Position numbers and translations under genes: made by a program
Notes under the pieces: model-generated
What the model saw: only the letters and a program-made list of their open reading frames with translations
Databases searched by the model: none
What the model was told of the DNA's origin: nothing
Shown: piece after piece, positions 8,592 to 17,942 of the stretch
How the letters are laid out: the number at the start of each line of letters is the position of its first letter
Position numbering within the stretch: position 1 is the first letter of the stretch
Assembly: GCA_963792175.1 (NCBI GenBank)
Contig: CAWBVG010000033.1
Coordinates: 124,001 to 188,000, forward strand
DNA from: CAWBVG01 sp963792175
Lineage (GTDB): Bacteria; Acidobacteriota; Vicinamibacteria; Vicinamibacterales; CAVVIG01
Length of the DNA stretch: 64,000 nt
Reading direction: 5' to 3'

Positions 8592-9235
8592 ATGGCTTAC
8601 ACCGAACTGACCGTCTGGACGCGCGGCATCATCATGGACAAGGAAGGCCGCGACATCGTCAACTCGGTCGCCGCCGTCGGCCCGGCTCGAGGGCAAGTTC
8701 GCGCAGGCGATGGAGAACTACGTCGACAACCCCGACCGCACCAACGCGCCGACGCGCAAGTACTGCCGCATCAGCGACAGCGAGATCGAAAACGCGCTCA
8801 CCTACGAGAACGAGCAGCCGAACATCGTCGTGCTGGTCGAGCAGACGATGGTGAAGGGGTGGGACTACATGCGCGGGCATGCCGCCGGGCGGCACGCTGG
8901 TGATCAACACGCACTACACGCCCGAGTACATGATCCGCTTCGTGCCCGGGCGCCGAGCGGCTGGCGCAGCTGGTGTGCGTCGACGCCGCGAAGCTCGCCG
9001 ACCACAAGTGGCTGTACTACCGGCTCGGCGAGCTCGGGCTCGATCGGCTGTCGACCGAAGGCGCGGCCGAGCGCAGCAAGGCGATCGCGCCCGACATCGC
9101 CGCGCCGCTCATCGCCGCGGTCGTCAAGACGACGGGCATCGTCAAGATCGAGACGATCGAACCGATGATCGCGAACAAGGCGGCGTTCCACGCCGCGCTC
9201 GACGAGCTGCACATCCTGCCGCTGAAGCCGCGTAA
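8592..9235 (+). CDS. 2-oxoacid:ferredoxin oxidoreductase gamma subunit, atypical
   Basis: About 214 residues read across three shifts (near 8690, 8880 and 8955) and possibly a fourth before the stop at 9233-9235. The order of conserved features matches OFOR gamma subunits: 'KFAQAMENYVDNPDRTNAP', 'RKYCRISDSEIE', 'NIVVLVEQTMV', 'GGTLVINT', 'VCVDAAKLA' and 'TGIVKIETIEPMIANK'. The usual N-terminal Gly-rich GRGGQG loop is absent; the equivalent region reads 'WTRGIIMDKEGRD'. In OFORs the gamma domain helps form the CoA/thiamine-diphosphate active-site cleft. Loss of the glycine loop could fit an enzyme that, like oxalate oxidoreductase, does not use CoA. The gene has a GAGAGGATCG ribosome-binding region and precedes the FAD/Fe-S gene. 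Confidence 0.7.
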
Positions 9236-9292
9236 TGGCGAAGTCTGGTACGGCGACTCAAAACCACGCCGAACAAGGACTCGAAAGGTATC

Positions 9293-11146
9293 ATGTCGAC
9301 CAAAGGCACACACATTCCCGACTGGCTGCAGGTGCCGTTTGCCGGCATCACGCCGGCGCCGTCGCAGGAAAAGGGCCAGGATCTGTTTCCGACCGGCAAC
9401 TGGCGCGCGATCCGGCCGGTGTATCGCGACAAGATGCCGCCGTGCAACAACGCCTGCGGCACGAACGAAAAGATCCAGGGCTATCTCGACCTGGTGAAGC
9501 GCGGCAAGTATCTCGACGCCTACGCGCTCATCAAGGAAGACATGCCGTTCCCGTCGGTCACCGGCCGCGTGTGCTATCACCCGTGCGAGCAGGCCTGCAA
9601 CCGCGGGCAGTACGACGAGGCGATCTCGATCCGCGCCGTCGAGCGGTTTCTCGGCGACCTCGGACAGGCGCTGCCGCGCGACGTCGTCAAGGCCGGGCCG
9701 CCGAACGGCAAGAAGGTCGCCGTCGTCGGATCGGGTCCGGCCGGACACAGCGCCGCGTACCAGCTCGCGCGCCTCGGCTACGCGGTCACGATTCTCGAGA
9801 AATCGCCGAAGGCCGGCGGCCTCAATCGCGGCGGCATTCCCGACTGGGTGCTGCCGCAGGACGTGCTCGACCGCGAGATCGAGCGGCTCGTCGAGCTCGG
9901 CATCACGATCAAGACGAACACCGAGGTCGGCAAGGACGTCACCTGGGACGACCTGAAGAAGAACTACGACGCCTGCGTCCTGGCCGTCGGCCTCACCGAG
10001 CCGAACAGCGTCCGCGCCGAGGGCGAAGACAAGGACGGCGTGCGTCTACGGGCTGCCGTTCCTGCGCGACATCGGCATGGGCACGTCGAAGGTGAAGCTC
10101 GGGCCCGCGCGTCGCGGTCATCGGCGGCGGCAACACGGCGATCGACTGCGCGCGCGAGGCGCTCCGGCAGGGCGCCGAGGAAGTGACGATGATCACCGTC
10201 GAGGCAACACCGAGCGAGATGCCGTGCGTGCCCGAAGATCTGCACGACATGCTCGAGGAAGGCGTCGAGCTGATGCACGGCCGCGGCGATGACCGCCGTG
10301 CTCGGCAACGGCAAGGTCGAGGCGCTGCAGCTGCATCCGGCGCGCTTCAGCGGCGCGATCAACGCGTCGCCGATCGCCGTCGATCGAGGACGCGCCGGCC
10401 GAGCGCTTCGCGGTCGACAACGTGATCATCGCCGTCGGCCAGCACGCGTCGCTCGACGTGGCTGCCGGACGAGTTCAAGAACGAGCGCGGCACGATCAAG
10501 ATCGACCGGTTCGGACGCCTCGGCGACACGAAGTTCTTCGCCGCCGGCGACATCGTGCAGCTCGGCTCCGGCCAGCCGCTGATGGTGGTCAACGCCGTCG
10601 GCGACGGCAAGCGCGTCGCGTTCAACCTCGACAAGGTGCTCCGCGGCGAGCCGCTGCAGGAGCGGATGGTCTCGATCGACGTCATCACCGATCTGACGCG
10701 GATGAACATGACCTACTTCCCGAAGTTCCCGCGCGTGCAGCAGGCGATGCTGCCGCCGGCGAGCCGGCGCCGCACGCAGGACGAAGTCATTCAGGCGTAC
10801 ACCGAAGAGCAGGCGATGGAAGAGGCCAACCGCTGCTTCAGCTGCGGCACCTGCAACGCCTGCGACAACTGCTATCTGGTCTGCCCGGAGCCGTGCATCG
10901 TCGCGCTCGATCGCTCGAACGGCCTGTACAAGATCCTGGTGGACTACTGCAAAGGCTGCCGCGTCTGCATCGAGGAGTGCCCGACCGGCTGCCTCGAAGG
11001 CGTGCCGGAGCTGGACTTCGACACCGGCGTCGTGCGGATGGACACGGCGTTCGCGATCACGCAGGGGCTGCACGGGCGGCAGGCGGAGGAGCTGCGAGAA
11101 TCTGCCGGAGCGGCCGGCGAAGGACATCGAGAACTGGCAAGGCTAA
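9293..11146 (+). CDS. GltD-like FAD/NAD(P) oxidoreductase with C-terminal 2[4Fe-4S] ferredoxin domain
   Basis: About 617 residues after joining frames (shifts near 10040, 10110, 10290, 10385, 10465 and 11095). The N-terminal Fe-S domain has 'PPCNNACGTNEK' and 'CYHPCEQACNRG'. The FAD site is VAVVGSGPAGHSAAYQLA, the NAD(P) site VAVIGGGNTAIDCAREALRQ, and the FAD C-terminal motif 'FFAAGDIV'. The C-terminus adds two ferredoxin clusters: CFSCGTCNACDNCYLVCPEP and CKGCRVCIEECPTGC. In four-subunit OFORs this bacterial ferredoxin domain is the delta subunit. Here it appears attached to a glutamate-synthase-small-subunit-like flavoprotein, so electrons could pass from the oxidoreductase directly to NAD(P)+ through this protein. 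It lies between the gamma and alpha genes. The stop TAA is set by the frame ending 'DIENWQG'. Confidence 0.85.
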
Positions 11147-11209
11147 GGGCTAGCTGTGAATGTGACGGACTTAGCCAGCCAGCCGAGCCACGACACGGAG
11201 TCGACGACT

Positions 11210-12420
11210 ATGGCAACAGTCGCGAGCAAGAAGAAGACGGTTCGCATCAACGGCTGCGTCGCGGCGGCGCAGGCCGCCAAGTACGCCGACGTCGACGTGA
11301 TCACCGCCTATCCGATCCGGCCGTACACGGCGACGATGATGGCGCTGGCGCAGATGGTGGCCAACGGCGAGCTCGACGCCGAGTACATCGTCGCCGACAG
11401 CGAGCACTCGCAGTTGAGCATCGCGCACGGCGCCTCGTCGAGCGGCGCGCGCGTGTTCACCGGCAGCTCGGGCGTCGGCGTGCAGTTCGCCTACGAGCTC
11501 TACTCGCCGATCTCGGGCAGCCGCATGCCGGTGCAGATGATGATTGCCGACCGCACGCTCGATCCGCCCGGCGACTTCGGGTCGGAGCACACCGACGCGC
11601 TCGTCGACGCGCGACATGGGCTGGCTCATGGGCTGGTCGTGCGACGCGCAGGAAGCGTTCGACAACCACCTGATGGCGTATCCGGATCGGCGAGGATCCG
11701 CGCGTCCTGCTGCCGCAGATGGTGTGCCAGGACGGCTTCTTCGTCTCGCACATCACGACCGACGTCGAGCTGCCGGACCCGGGCCAGGTGAAGGAATTCC
11801 TGCCGCCGTACAAGCATCCGTATCCGCTCGATCCGCGGCATCCCGGTGTCGCACGGGCCGCAGATCATGCCCGAGCAGGGTCCGCCGCTGCAGCTCGAGC
11901 GCGCCCGCGCGATGGAAGGCGCGATGCCGGTCATCGAGCAGGCGCACGACGAGTTCGCGCGGATCTTCGGCCGCCGCTACGACCCGTGGGTCGAGGAGTT
12001 CATGACCGACGACGCCGACGTCGTCTTCTTCCTGCAGGGCGGCCACGCGCGTGACGGCGCGCTACGCGATCCGGCACATGCGCGAGCGCGGCGCGAAGGT
12101 CGGCATGGTGCGGCTGCGGACGATCCGGCCGTATCCGACCGATCGCGTCAAGGACGTGCTCAGCAAGTTCAAGGTCGTCGGCGTCATCGAGACCAACATG
12201 GGCCTCGGCAGCGTCAGCAGCGGCGGCGTCGCTGTACGCCGAGGTCTGCGCGGCGCTCTACGAGAGCGCGAAGCGCCCGCTGGTCCTCTCGTTCATGGCC
12301 GGCATGGGCGGCGAGGCGATCGTGCTGAAAGAGTTCTACTGGATGACGCAGAAGATGCTCGAAGCGCAGAAGCGCGGCAAGATCGAAAAGCGCACGCACT
12401 GGGTCGGGTTCGAAGAGTAG
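11210..12420 (+). CDS. 2-oxoacid:ferredoxin oxidoreductase alpha subunit, oxalate oxidoreductase-like
   Basis: About 400 residues after joining frames (shifts near 11610, 11690, 11850, 12050 and 12230). ATG at 11210 follows a CGGAG; the upstream GTG at 11156 has no ribosome-binding site. Family features: 'NGCVAAAQAAKYA', the substrate motif AYPIRPY (residues 33-39), 'SEHSQLSIAHGASSSGARV' and the domain-II block 'KVVGVIETNMGLGS'. In pyruvate enzymes the motif is YPITP; here Thr is Arg37. Arg115, Asp118 and Phe123 follow in 'ADRTLDPPGDFG'. From memory, Moorella oxalate oxidoreductase uses Arg31, Arg109, Asp112 and Phe117. The spacings here (78, 3 and 5 residues) are identical. The expected reaction is oxalate to two CO2 with ferredoxin-level electrons. 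The OFOR family is certain; oxalate specificity is a strong inference. Confidence 0.8.
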
Positions 12421-12491
12421 AGATCTGCAGATTGACAGAGTGCAGATCAAGACTGTACGCAAGACTTCAGGCCTGCACTGTGGAGGACACG
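12421..12491. repeat. word array between alpha and beta genes
   Basis: The 71-base gap holds AGATCTGCAGATTGAC ... GTGCAGATC and GACTGTACGC ... GCCTGCACTGTGG, that is, imperfect direct and inverted copies of a CTGCA/TGCAGAT word. The beta-subunit ribosome-binding site (TGGAGG, 12481-12486) closes it. A hairpin here could tune the alpha:beta ratio. Confidence 0.4.
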
Positions 12492-13562
12492 ATGCCAGCG
12501 ATTGAAGTCGAACGGCAGATGCTGCCGATGCTCGGGAGCCCGAATCAGGGCGCGCGCTTCTACAACCCCGAACTGCCGGCGACCGAGCCGTTCGTGCCCG
12601 GTCACCGCACCTGCGCCGGCTGCGGGCCGTCCATCCAGTACCGGATGACGAGCAAGGCGTCGGGCGACAACACGATCCTGGTCGGACCGACCGGCTGCAT
12701 GTACGTCGCCAACAGCTCGTATCTGTGCACGCCGTACAACGTGCCGTGGGCGCACACGCAGATCGGCAGCGCCGGCAGCTTCACCGCCGGCGTCGCCGCC
12801 GCCTACGAGGCGATGATCCGCAAGGGCAAGTGGAAGGGCGCCGTTTCCGAACATCATCTGCGAGGCCGGCGACGGCAGCGCGTCGGACATCGGCCTCGGC
12901 GTCGATTTCGGGCGCGCTCTACCGGAACCACGACTGCCTGATCATCTGCTACGACAACGAGCAGTACGCCAACACCGGCATCCAGGCCTCGTCGCGCACG
13001 CCGTACGGCGGCATGACGACGTTCTCGCCGCCCGGACCGATGGTTCCGGAAGCGAAGACGCTGTTCCCGAAGGATCTCGCGCGCATGATGGCGGCCGGCC
13101 ATCCGCACTGCTACGTCGCGACCGCGAGCGTCGGCTATCCGATCGATCTGATGAACAAGGTGCGCAAGGGGCTCAACTTCAAGGGCGCCTCGTTCCTGAT
13201 GATCTACACGCCGTGCCAGAAGGGCTTCGTCTACGAGACGCCGCGCTCGATCGATCTCGGCCGGCTCGTCGTCGAGTGCGGGCTGTATCCGATCTGGGAA
13301 TGGAACAACGAGAAGCGCGAGTACGACTACAGCTTCCGCCCGCAGAACATGCGGCCGGTCGTCCGAGTACCTGAAGCTGCAGGGACGCTTCGGCCATCTG
13401 CACGCCGAGCACATCGCCACGCTGCAGAAGTTCGCCAACCAGCAGTGGCGGATGATGGGCGTCGCAGCTGCCGGAGGCGCTGGTGCGAGGCCGACCGACG
13501 CGAAGAACCTGGTCGACATGGCGTCGGCGGAAGCGGCCGCCGCGGTCGCGCAGACGGTCTAG
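12492..13562 (+). CDS. 2-oxoacid:ferredoxin oxidoreductase beta subunit (thiamine diphosphate-binding)
   Basis: About 356 residues after joining frames (shifts near 12845, 12910, 13365, 13465 and 13490). The start ATG has a GGAGG 5 bases upstream. The cluster motif 'HRTCAGCGPSIQYR' gives two cysteines; 'GPTGCMYVANSS' a third; a later Cys in 'YTPCQKGFVYE' a fourth, matching the [4Fe-4S] cluster of OFOR beta subunits. The thiamine diphosphate motif is GDGSASDIG with 'YDNEQYANTGIQASS' downstream. The alignment block 'PWAHTQIGSAGSFTAGVA' replaces the typical pyruvate-enzyme sequence. It forms the catalytic core with the alpha subunit at 11210-12420. Confidence 0.88.
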
Positions 13563-13584
13563 CGTATGAGCGACGCAAGACACG

Positions 13585-13938
13585 ATGCCGCAACCTGCCG
13601 CCTGCCGGCCGATCGCGCAGGAAAGCTACATCGTCACCGAAGGCAAGAAGCGCGGCTCGACGCGCGACGTGCGGCCCGAGGCCGCGCACGACCGGTTCTA
13701 CACCGTCCTGCGCGTGCACGCCGGCGACGCCATCCTCACCGACAACTGGCACACCAACGAAGTGCTGGACCACGCGCAGCAAGAACTTCGAGGGCTACAC
13801 GTTCGCGATGCGCACGCTGGAAGCGTGGGGCGCGATGATCGAGAACGATCGCCGCGGCTACTACACGGCCGGCGGCCGCGTCTGGGTGCTGGACCTGGAG
13901 CCGGCGGCGGGCAAGAAGAAGCGAACGCCGCGACCTGA
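13585..13938 (+). CDS. small unknown protein downstream of the oxidoreductase
   Basis: About 115 residues. The readable part, across one shift near 13780, is 'RFYTVLRVHAGDAILTDNWH' then 'TNEVLDHAQKNFEGYTFAM', 'RTLEAWGAMIENDRRGYYT' and a Lys/Pro-rich C-terminus. I do not recognise it. There are no Cys clusters, membrane segments or signal peptide. It follows the beta gene by about 20 bases and looks like part of the same transcript. ATG at 13566 in another frame is an alternative start. The exact stop is uncertain because the end of the gene may also be shifted. Confidence 0.45.
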   Translation: MPQPAACRPIAQESYIVTEGKKRGSTRDVRPEAAHDRFYTVLRVHAGDAILTDNWHTNEVLDHAQQELRGLHVRDAHAGSVGRDDRERSPRLLHGRRPRLGAGPGAGGGQEEANAAT

Positions 13939-14013
13939 GAACGGCTTACGAGCCGATCACGAGCTCACGAAGACCTGTACGATTGTCGCCTCCTTCGAAC
14001 CTCGTAACCTCGC

Positions 14014-14389
14014 GTGCCGCATGTCCTTCTCATCGACGACACGCCCGAGATCGCGGAGCTGCTGACCTTCGCGCTGCGCGATCGCGGCTACGACGTGGTC
14101 GTCGAGCGGCTTCGACACCGCCATCAGCGAGCTGGTCGCGCGAGCAGCGCGCCGACGCGCTCGTGCTCGACTGCTCGGTGTACGAGATGAGCGAGTCGCT
14201 GTTCGACGCGGTGCGCAGCGATCCGCGATCACGCCGAGCCTGCCGGTCGTCATCATCAGCGACACGCCCGAGAAGGCGGACGCCAGCCTGCAGGCGCGGA
14301 ACGCCGAGCACGTGCTGCTGATCCCGAAGCCGTTCACCGGCGCGCAGGTGGCGCGCGCGCTCGACGAACTTCTGACCGCCAGCCCCTAG
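14014..14389 (+). CDS. stand-alone response-regulator receiver domain
   Basis: About 124 residues after joining frames (shifts near 14105, 14140 and 14230). GTG start at 14014 gives 'PHVLLIDDTPEIAELLTFAL'; the acidic pair DD and the likely phosphoacceptor in 'RADALVLDCSVYEM' are present, as are 'LPVVIISDTPEKAD' and the conserved Lys in 'LLIPKPFTG'. There is no output domain. It is the last gene of the plus-strand run and its stop overlaps a CCCCTAGCC word followed by a T run (14383-14397) that could terminate transcription before the convergent TerC gene. Confidence 0.7.
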
Positions 14390-14400
14390 CCGTTTTTGGG

Positions 14401-15175
<775 letters not shown>

Positions 15176-15244
15176 CAGAACTTATCATTTGTTGATGAAC
15201 CGGATGCGCGGTGGTGACAATATGGCGTTGGCCGCCCCTGGCTT

Positions 15245-15566
15245 ATGTGGTCGCTGAACGACTGGGAATACCTGATGCGCGAGATCGTCACCGACCCGAA
15301 AGGACGGCAAGTGGACGATCGCGCTGATGGACGTGCTCGGGCAGAAGGGCGATCCGGAGATGCCGAGCGACCTGCTGCAGCTGCAGTACGCGTCGGGACG
15401 CTACTTCACGCTGATCTACGCCGACGGCGGCGCGCTGCAGCGCGAACAGGGCTTCCCGTCACTGCCGCAGGCGACCACCGCGTACGAGCGTCTGCTGCTG
15501 GCGGTGGAAGACGGCCGCGTCGATCCGACCCAGCCCGTCTTCCGCGAAGACCTCGAAGACGACTGA
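15245..15566 (+). CDS. conserved-looking small hypothetical protein
   Basis: About 106 residues, with one shift near 15305. The start 'MWSLNDWEYLMREIVTDPKG' joins to 'KWTIALMDVLGQKGDPEMPS', then 'LQYASGRYFTLIYADGGALQ' and an acidic C-terminus (EDLEDD). I do not recognise a family. There is no signal peptide or membrane segment. Its stop abuts, tail to tail, the stop of the VOC gene with no spacer. Confidence 0.55.
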
Positions 15567-15953
15567 TCACGACGGCTGGTACAACTGAATGAGGTTGCCG
15601 CAGGTGTCCGCGAACACCGCGAACGTGACCGGGCCGGCCTGCGCTGGTGGTCGCAGGAAGGCGACGCCCTCCGCAGTCAGGCGGGCGAACTCGCCCTTGA
15701 TGTCGGACACCTCGAACGCCGCCAGCGGAATGCCCTGCTTGAACATCGCTTCCTGAAACGTCTTGCCGGCCGGATTGGCATTCGGCTCCAGCGCGAGCTC
15801 GACGTCGTTGGGACCCTCGGGCGACGTCACCGTGATCCACCGGTACTCGCCGACCGGAATATCGTGCTTTTTCTTGAACCCCAGGATCTCCGTGTAGAAC
15901 CGAATCGCCTTGTCCTGATCGTCCACCATGATGCTCGTGAGCTTGATGCGCAT
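15567..15953 (-). CDS. VOC-family (glyoxalase/bleomycin-resistance fold) protein
   Basis: A 128-residue protein with two beta-alpha-beta-beta-beta modules: 'RIKLTSIMVDDQDKAIRFYT' with 'EILGFKKKHDIPVGEYRWIT', then 'GIPLAAFEVSDIKGEFARLT' and 'FADTCGNLIQLYQPS'. The ATG at 15953 was chosen because a GGAGG lies just before it; an ATG at 15968 lies before that site. Family members are metal-dependent lyases, dioxygenases or antibiotic-binding proteins, and the substrate here is not deducible. It follows the AraC regulator on the same strand with about 100 bases between. Confidence 0.8.
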   Translation of the reverse strand: MRIKLTSIMVDDQDKAIRFYTEILGFKKKHDIPVGEYRWITVTSPEGPNDVELALEPNANPAGKTFQEAMFKQGIPLAAFEVSDIKGEFARLTAEGVAFLRPPAQAGPVTFAVFADTCGNLIQLYQPS

Positions 15954-15968
15954 CGACCCTCCGCACAA

Positions 15969-16056
15969 AGGTTCTAGGGTTCTAGAACTTGAGAACCTTG
16001 TCGAGTCTGGCGTACCTCGAGGAAGCTACGCTTCTCGAAAACTGCGACTACAGTGG
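15969..16056. repeat. short word array between AraC and VOC genes
   Basis: The gap has GGTTCTAGGGTTCTAGAACTTGAGAACC (about 15969-15996 as alternating direct and inverted GTTCT/AGAAC words) and then CGAGGAAGC ... GCTTCTCG (about 16018-16037), each able to form a hairpin. It may attenuate the downstream VOC gene. Confidence 0.4.
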
Positions 16057-16488
16057 CTAGGCGCGAAACGCCGAGGGCGGCAGACGACTCATCAGACTCA
16101 GGCAGCCCGGCGCCAGGACGGCGGGAAGCCCGCCGGGCACCTGCACGCTCGTGCGGATACGCCGCTGATAAGCGGACGGGGCTTCCCCAAGGCGGCGCGC
16201 GAACAAGGTGCTGAAGCTCCCGAGGCTCGAGAACCCGACCTCCATGCAGACGTCGGTCACGGAATGTTCGCCCATCGCGAGCAAATATCGGGCGCGATCG
16301 AGCCGGGCCTGGATTCGGAACTGGTGAGGCGTCAGACCGAAGACCGCCTCGAACTGGCGGATAAAGTGAAACGGCGAGATGTGGACCTCGCGCGCGAGGT
16401 CCACGATCGACAGCGACGACTCGCGATCTTCTCGAAGCAGGTCGCGAGCCCGGCAGAGGCGCCGGAATCCCTCGTGTCGCAACAGCAT
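16057..16488 (-). CDS. AraC-family transcriptional regulator (DNA-binding domain only)
   Basis: 143 residues containing two helix-turn-helix motifs: 'SIVDLAREVHISPFHFIRQF' and 'VTDVCMEVGFSSLGSFSTLF', with the family signature ending 'RRLGEAPSAYQRR'. There is no N-terminal cupin or other ligand domain, so it resembles the short SoxS/MarA-like class with a C-terminal hydrophobic tail. It is upstream of, and on the same strand as, the VOC protein gene, a common pairing in detoxification modules. Confidence 0.85.
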   Translation of the reverse strand: MLLRHEGFRRLCRARDLLREDRESSLSIVDLAREVHISPFHFIRQFEAVFGLTPHQFRIQARLDRARYLLAMGEHSVTDVCMEVGFSSLGSFSTLFARRLGEAPSAYQRRIRTSVQVPGGLPAVLAPGCLSLMSRLPPSAFRA

Positions 16489-16507
16489 CGTTCAGGCGAG
16501 ATGCATG

Positions 16508-17535
16508 CTACTGCAGCACGCCGGTCGTATTGCGCTTCGGCACGAAGCCGACCGGAATCCGGGCGACCTCCTTCAACGACTTCACGTCGACGACCGAGAC
16601 GTCATTCGTGACGGGGTTCGCGACGTACGCCGTCTTGCCGTCGGGGGTCAGCGTCACCCAGCCGGCGCCTTTGCCGCCGAGCTCCGCGCCGCCCAGCAGC
16701 TTCAAGTCCGGCAGCGAATACGCGTACAGGAAGTTATTCAATCCGGCTGCACACGACGAGGGTCTTGTTGTCCGCGGTGACCGCCATCCCGTGCGACGGA
16801 TCGGATCCGGCCGGAACGGTCGACTTGCCGGGCGGCAGGTCCGGGTTCTTGATGCGATTGATTTCTTTCCGCGTCGCGAAGTCGACGACGGCGAAGCCGT
16901 TGAAGCCGCTCAACTGCACGAAAAGCCATTTGGTCGATCCGTCGGCGTTCGACGAGAAGGTCATCGGACGGACGCCCAGGTCCATCTCCAGCGTCCAGGC
17001 CGGCTGTTCGGTCGCCGCGTCGAAGACATTCACCGTTTTGCCGGCGATCGAGCCCGCCACGACGTACTTGCCGTCGGGCGTGACGTAGGCGTTGTGAATC
17101 GTGCCCTTGGTCTGAAGCGTCTTGACGTTCTTCAGCGTCGCGGTGTCGATGACGTCGACGCCGCCCGGCGCCTGGATGATCCCGACATAGACACGCCGGC
17201 CGTCGCGGCCGATGGCGATGTTGTTCGGGTGGCCGCTCAACGGAATCCGATTCGTCACCTTGAGTGTCTTGGCATCGACCACGTCGAGCGTGCTGTCGGC
17301 TTCGTCGCTGACGTAGATGCGGCTGCCGTCCGGCGCGACGGCGGCCCCGTGATTCACTTCGATCCCGGTGATGACGCCCACCACCTTGTTGGTTTCGGGA
17401 TCGATGACGTGGATGTTGTCGCCGGCGCTGTTGGTCTGGATGATTCGGACTTTCTTGTCGCGACGCCGTCGATACGGCCGTGCTGAAGAGGACGGCGGCC
17501 GCCGCCGCGAGACACCGGCGCTGATTCTTCGTCAT
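16508..17535 (-). CDS. YVTN-family beta-propeller protein, exported
   Basis: About 342 residues across two shifts (near 17460 and 16740). The N-terminus 'MTKNQRRCLAAAAAVLFSTA' is a signal peptide. Repeats carry the YVTN pattern: 'SRIYVSDEADSTLDVVDAKT', 'GRRVYVGIIQAPGGVDVIDT', 'GKYVVAGSIAGKTVNVFDAA' and 'GKTAYVANPVTNDVSVVDVK'. Such propellers are periplasmic or surface proteins, often near c-type cytochromes. The start overlaps the stop of the cytochrome gene by ATGA, so the two are translationally coupled. Confidence 0.85.
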
Positions 17536-17934
17536 CGCGTCACCCACGCTTTCAGGATCTGCCACTCCGGATCGTTCTGCGAATCCCAGTGCTTGCCGCC
17601 GCTGTGATAGAAGTCGCCGCCGGCCTGTTCCGCCAGCGGGTGCACCAGCAGCATGCTCTTCGTGGTGCTCCCTGGCAGGACAAAGCGTTTGACCGCCTCG
17701 AAGTTCTTGCGCGAGTCCTCTTCGCTCCAGGTCGTGCTGCCTGTTCGCGAGCGGCTGCAGCCGCAGCGGCGTGCCGCTCGCGTGACACGAGACGCAGCGC
17801 GCGTGGCCGGGGCGCTTGGCGAGAAAGATCGGCTGGATCTTCGTCTTGAAATACTCGTAGTTCAGCGCCGTGTCCGCCGATTGCGCGTACGCGGCCGCCG
17901 AGAACAGCGCGACGAACGCAAGGGCCATCCGCAT
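17532..17934 (-). CDS. small exported c-type cytochrome-like protein
   Basis: About 133 residues with one shift near 17755. It starts with a signal peptide ('MRMALAFVALFSAAAYAQSA'), then 'YFKTKIQPIFLAKRPGHARC' and the heme motif CVSCH. The C-terminal part, 'VKRFVLPGSTTKSMLLVHPL' and 'HSGGKHWDSQNDPEWQILKAW', resembles the single-heme domains often fused to planctomycete-type proteins. It precedes the YVTN propeller with an ATGA overlap and follows the gamma-glutamyltransferase gene by 8 bases, suggesting a three-gene unit. Confidence 0.75.
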
Positions 17935-17942
17935 AGAGCCTC

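Noticed and set aside
5047..14389. A decaying pseudogene cluster
   Set aside because: All domains remain complete after single-base repairs, with no internal stops apart from the shifts, which points to sequence errors rather than gene loss.
13585..14389. Extra oxidoreductase subunits
   Set aside because: The first small gene has no Cys motifs or OFOR homology and the second is a receiver domain; both are kept as unknown or regulatory.
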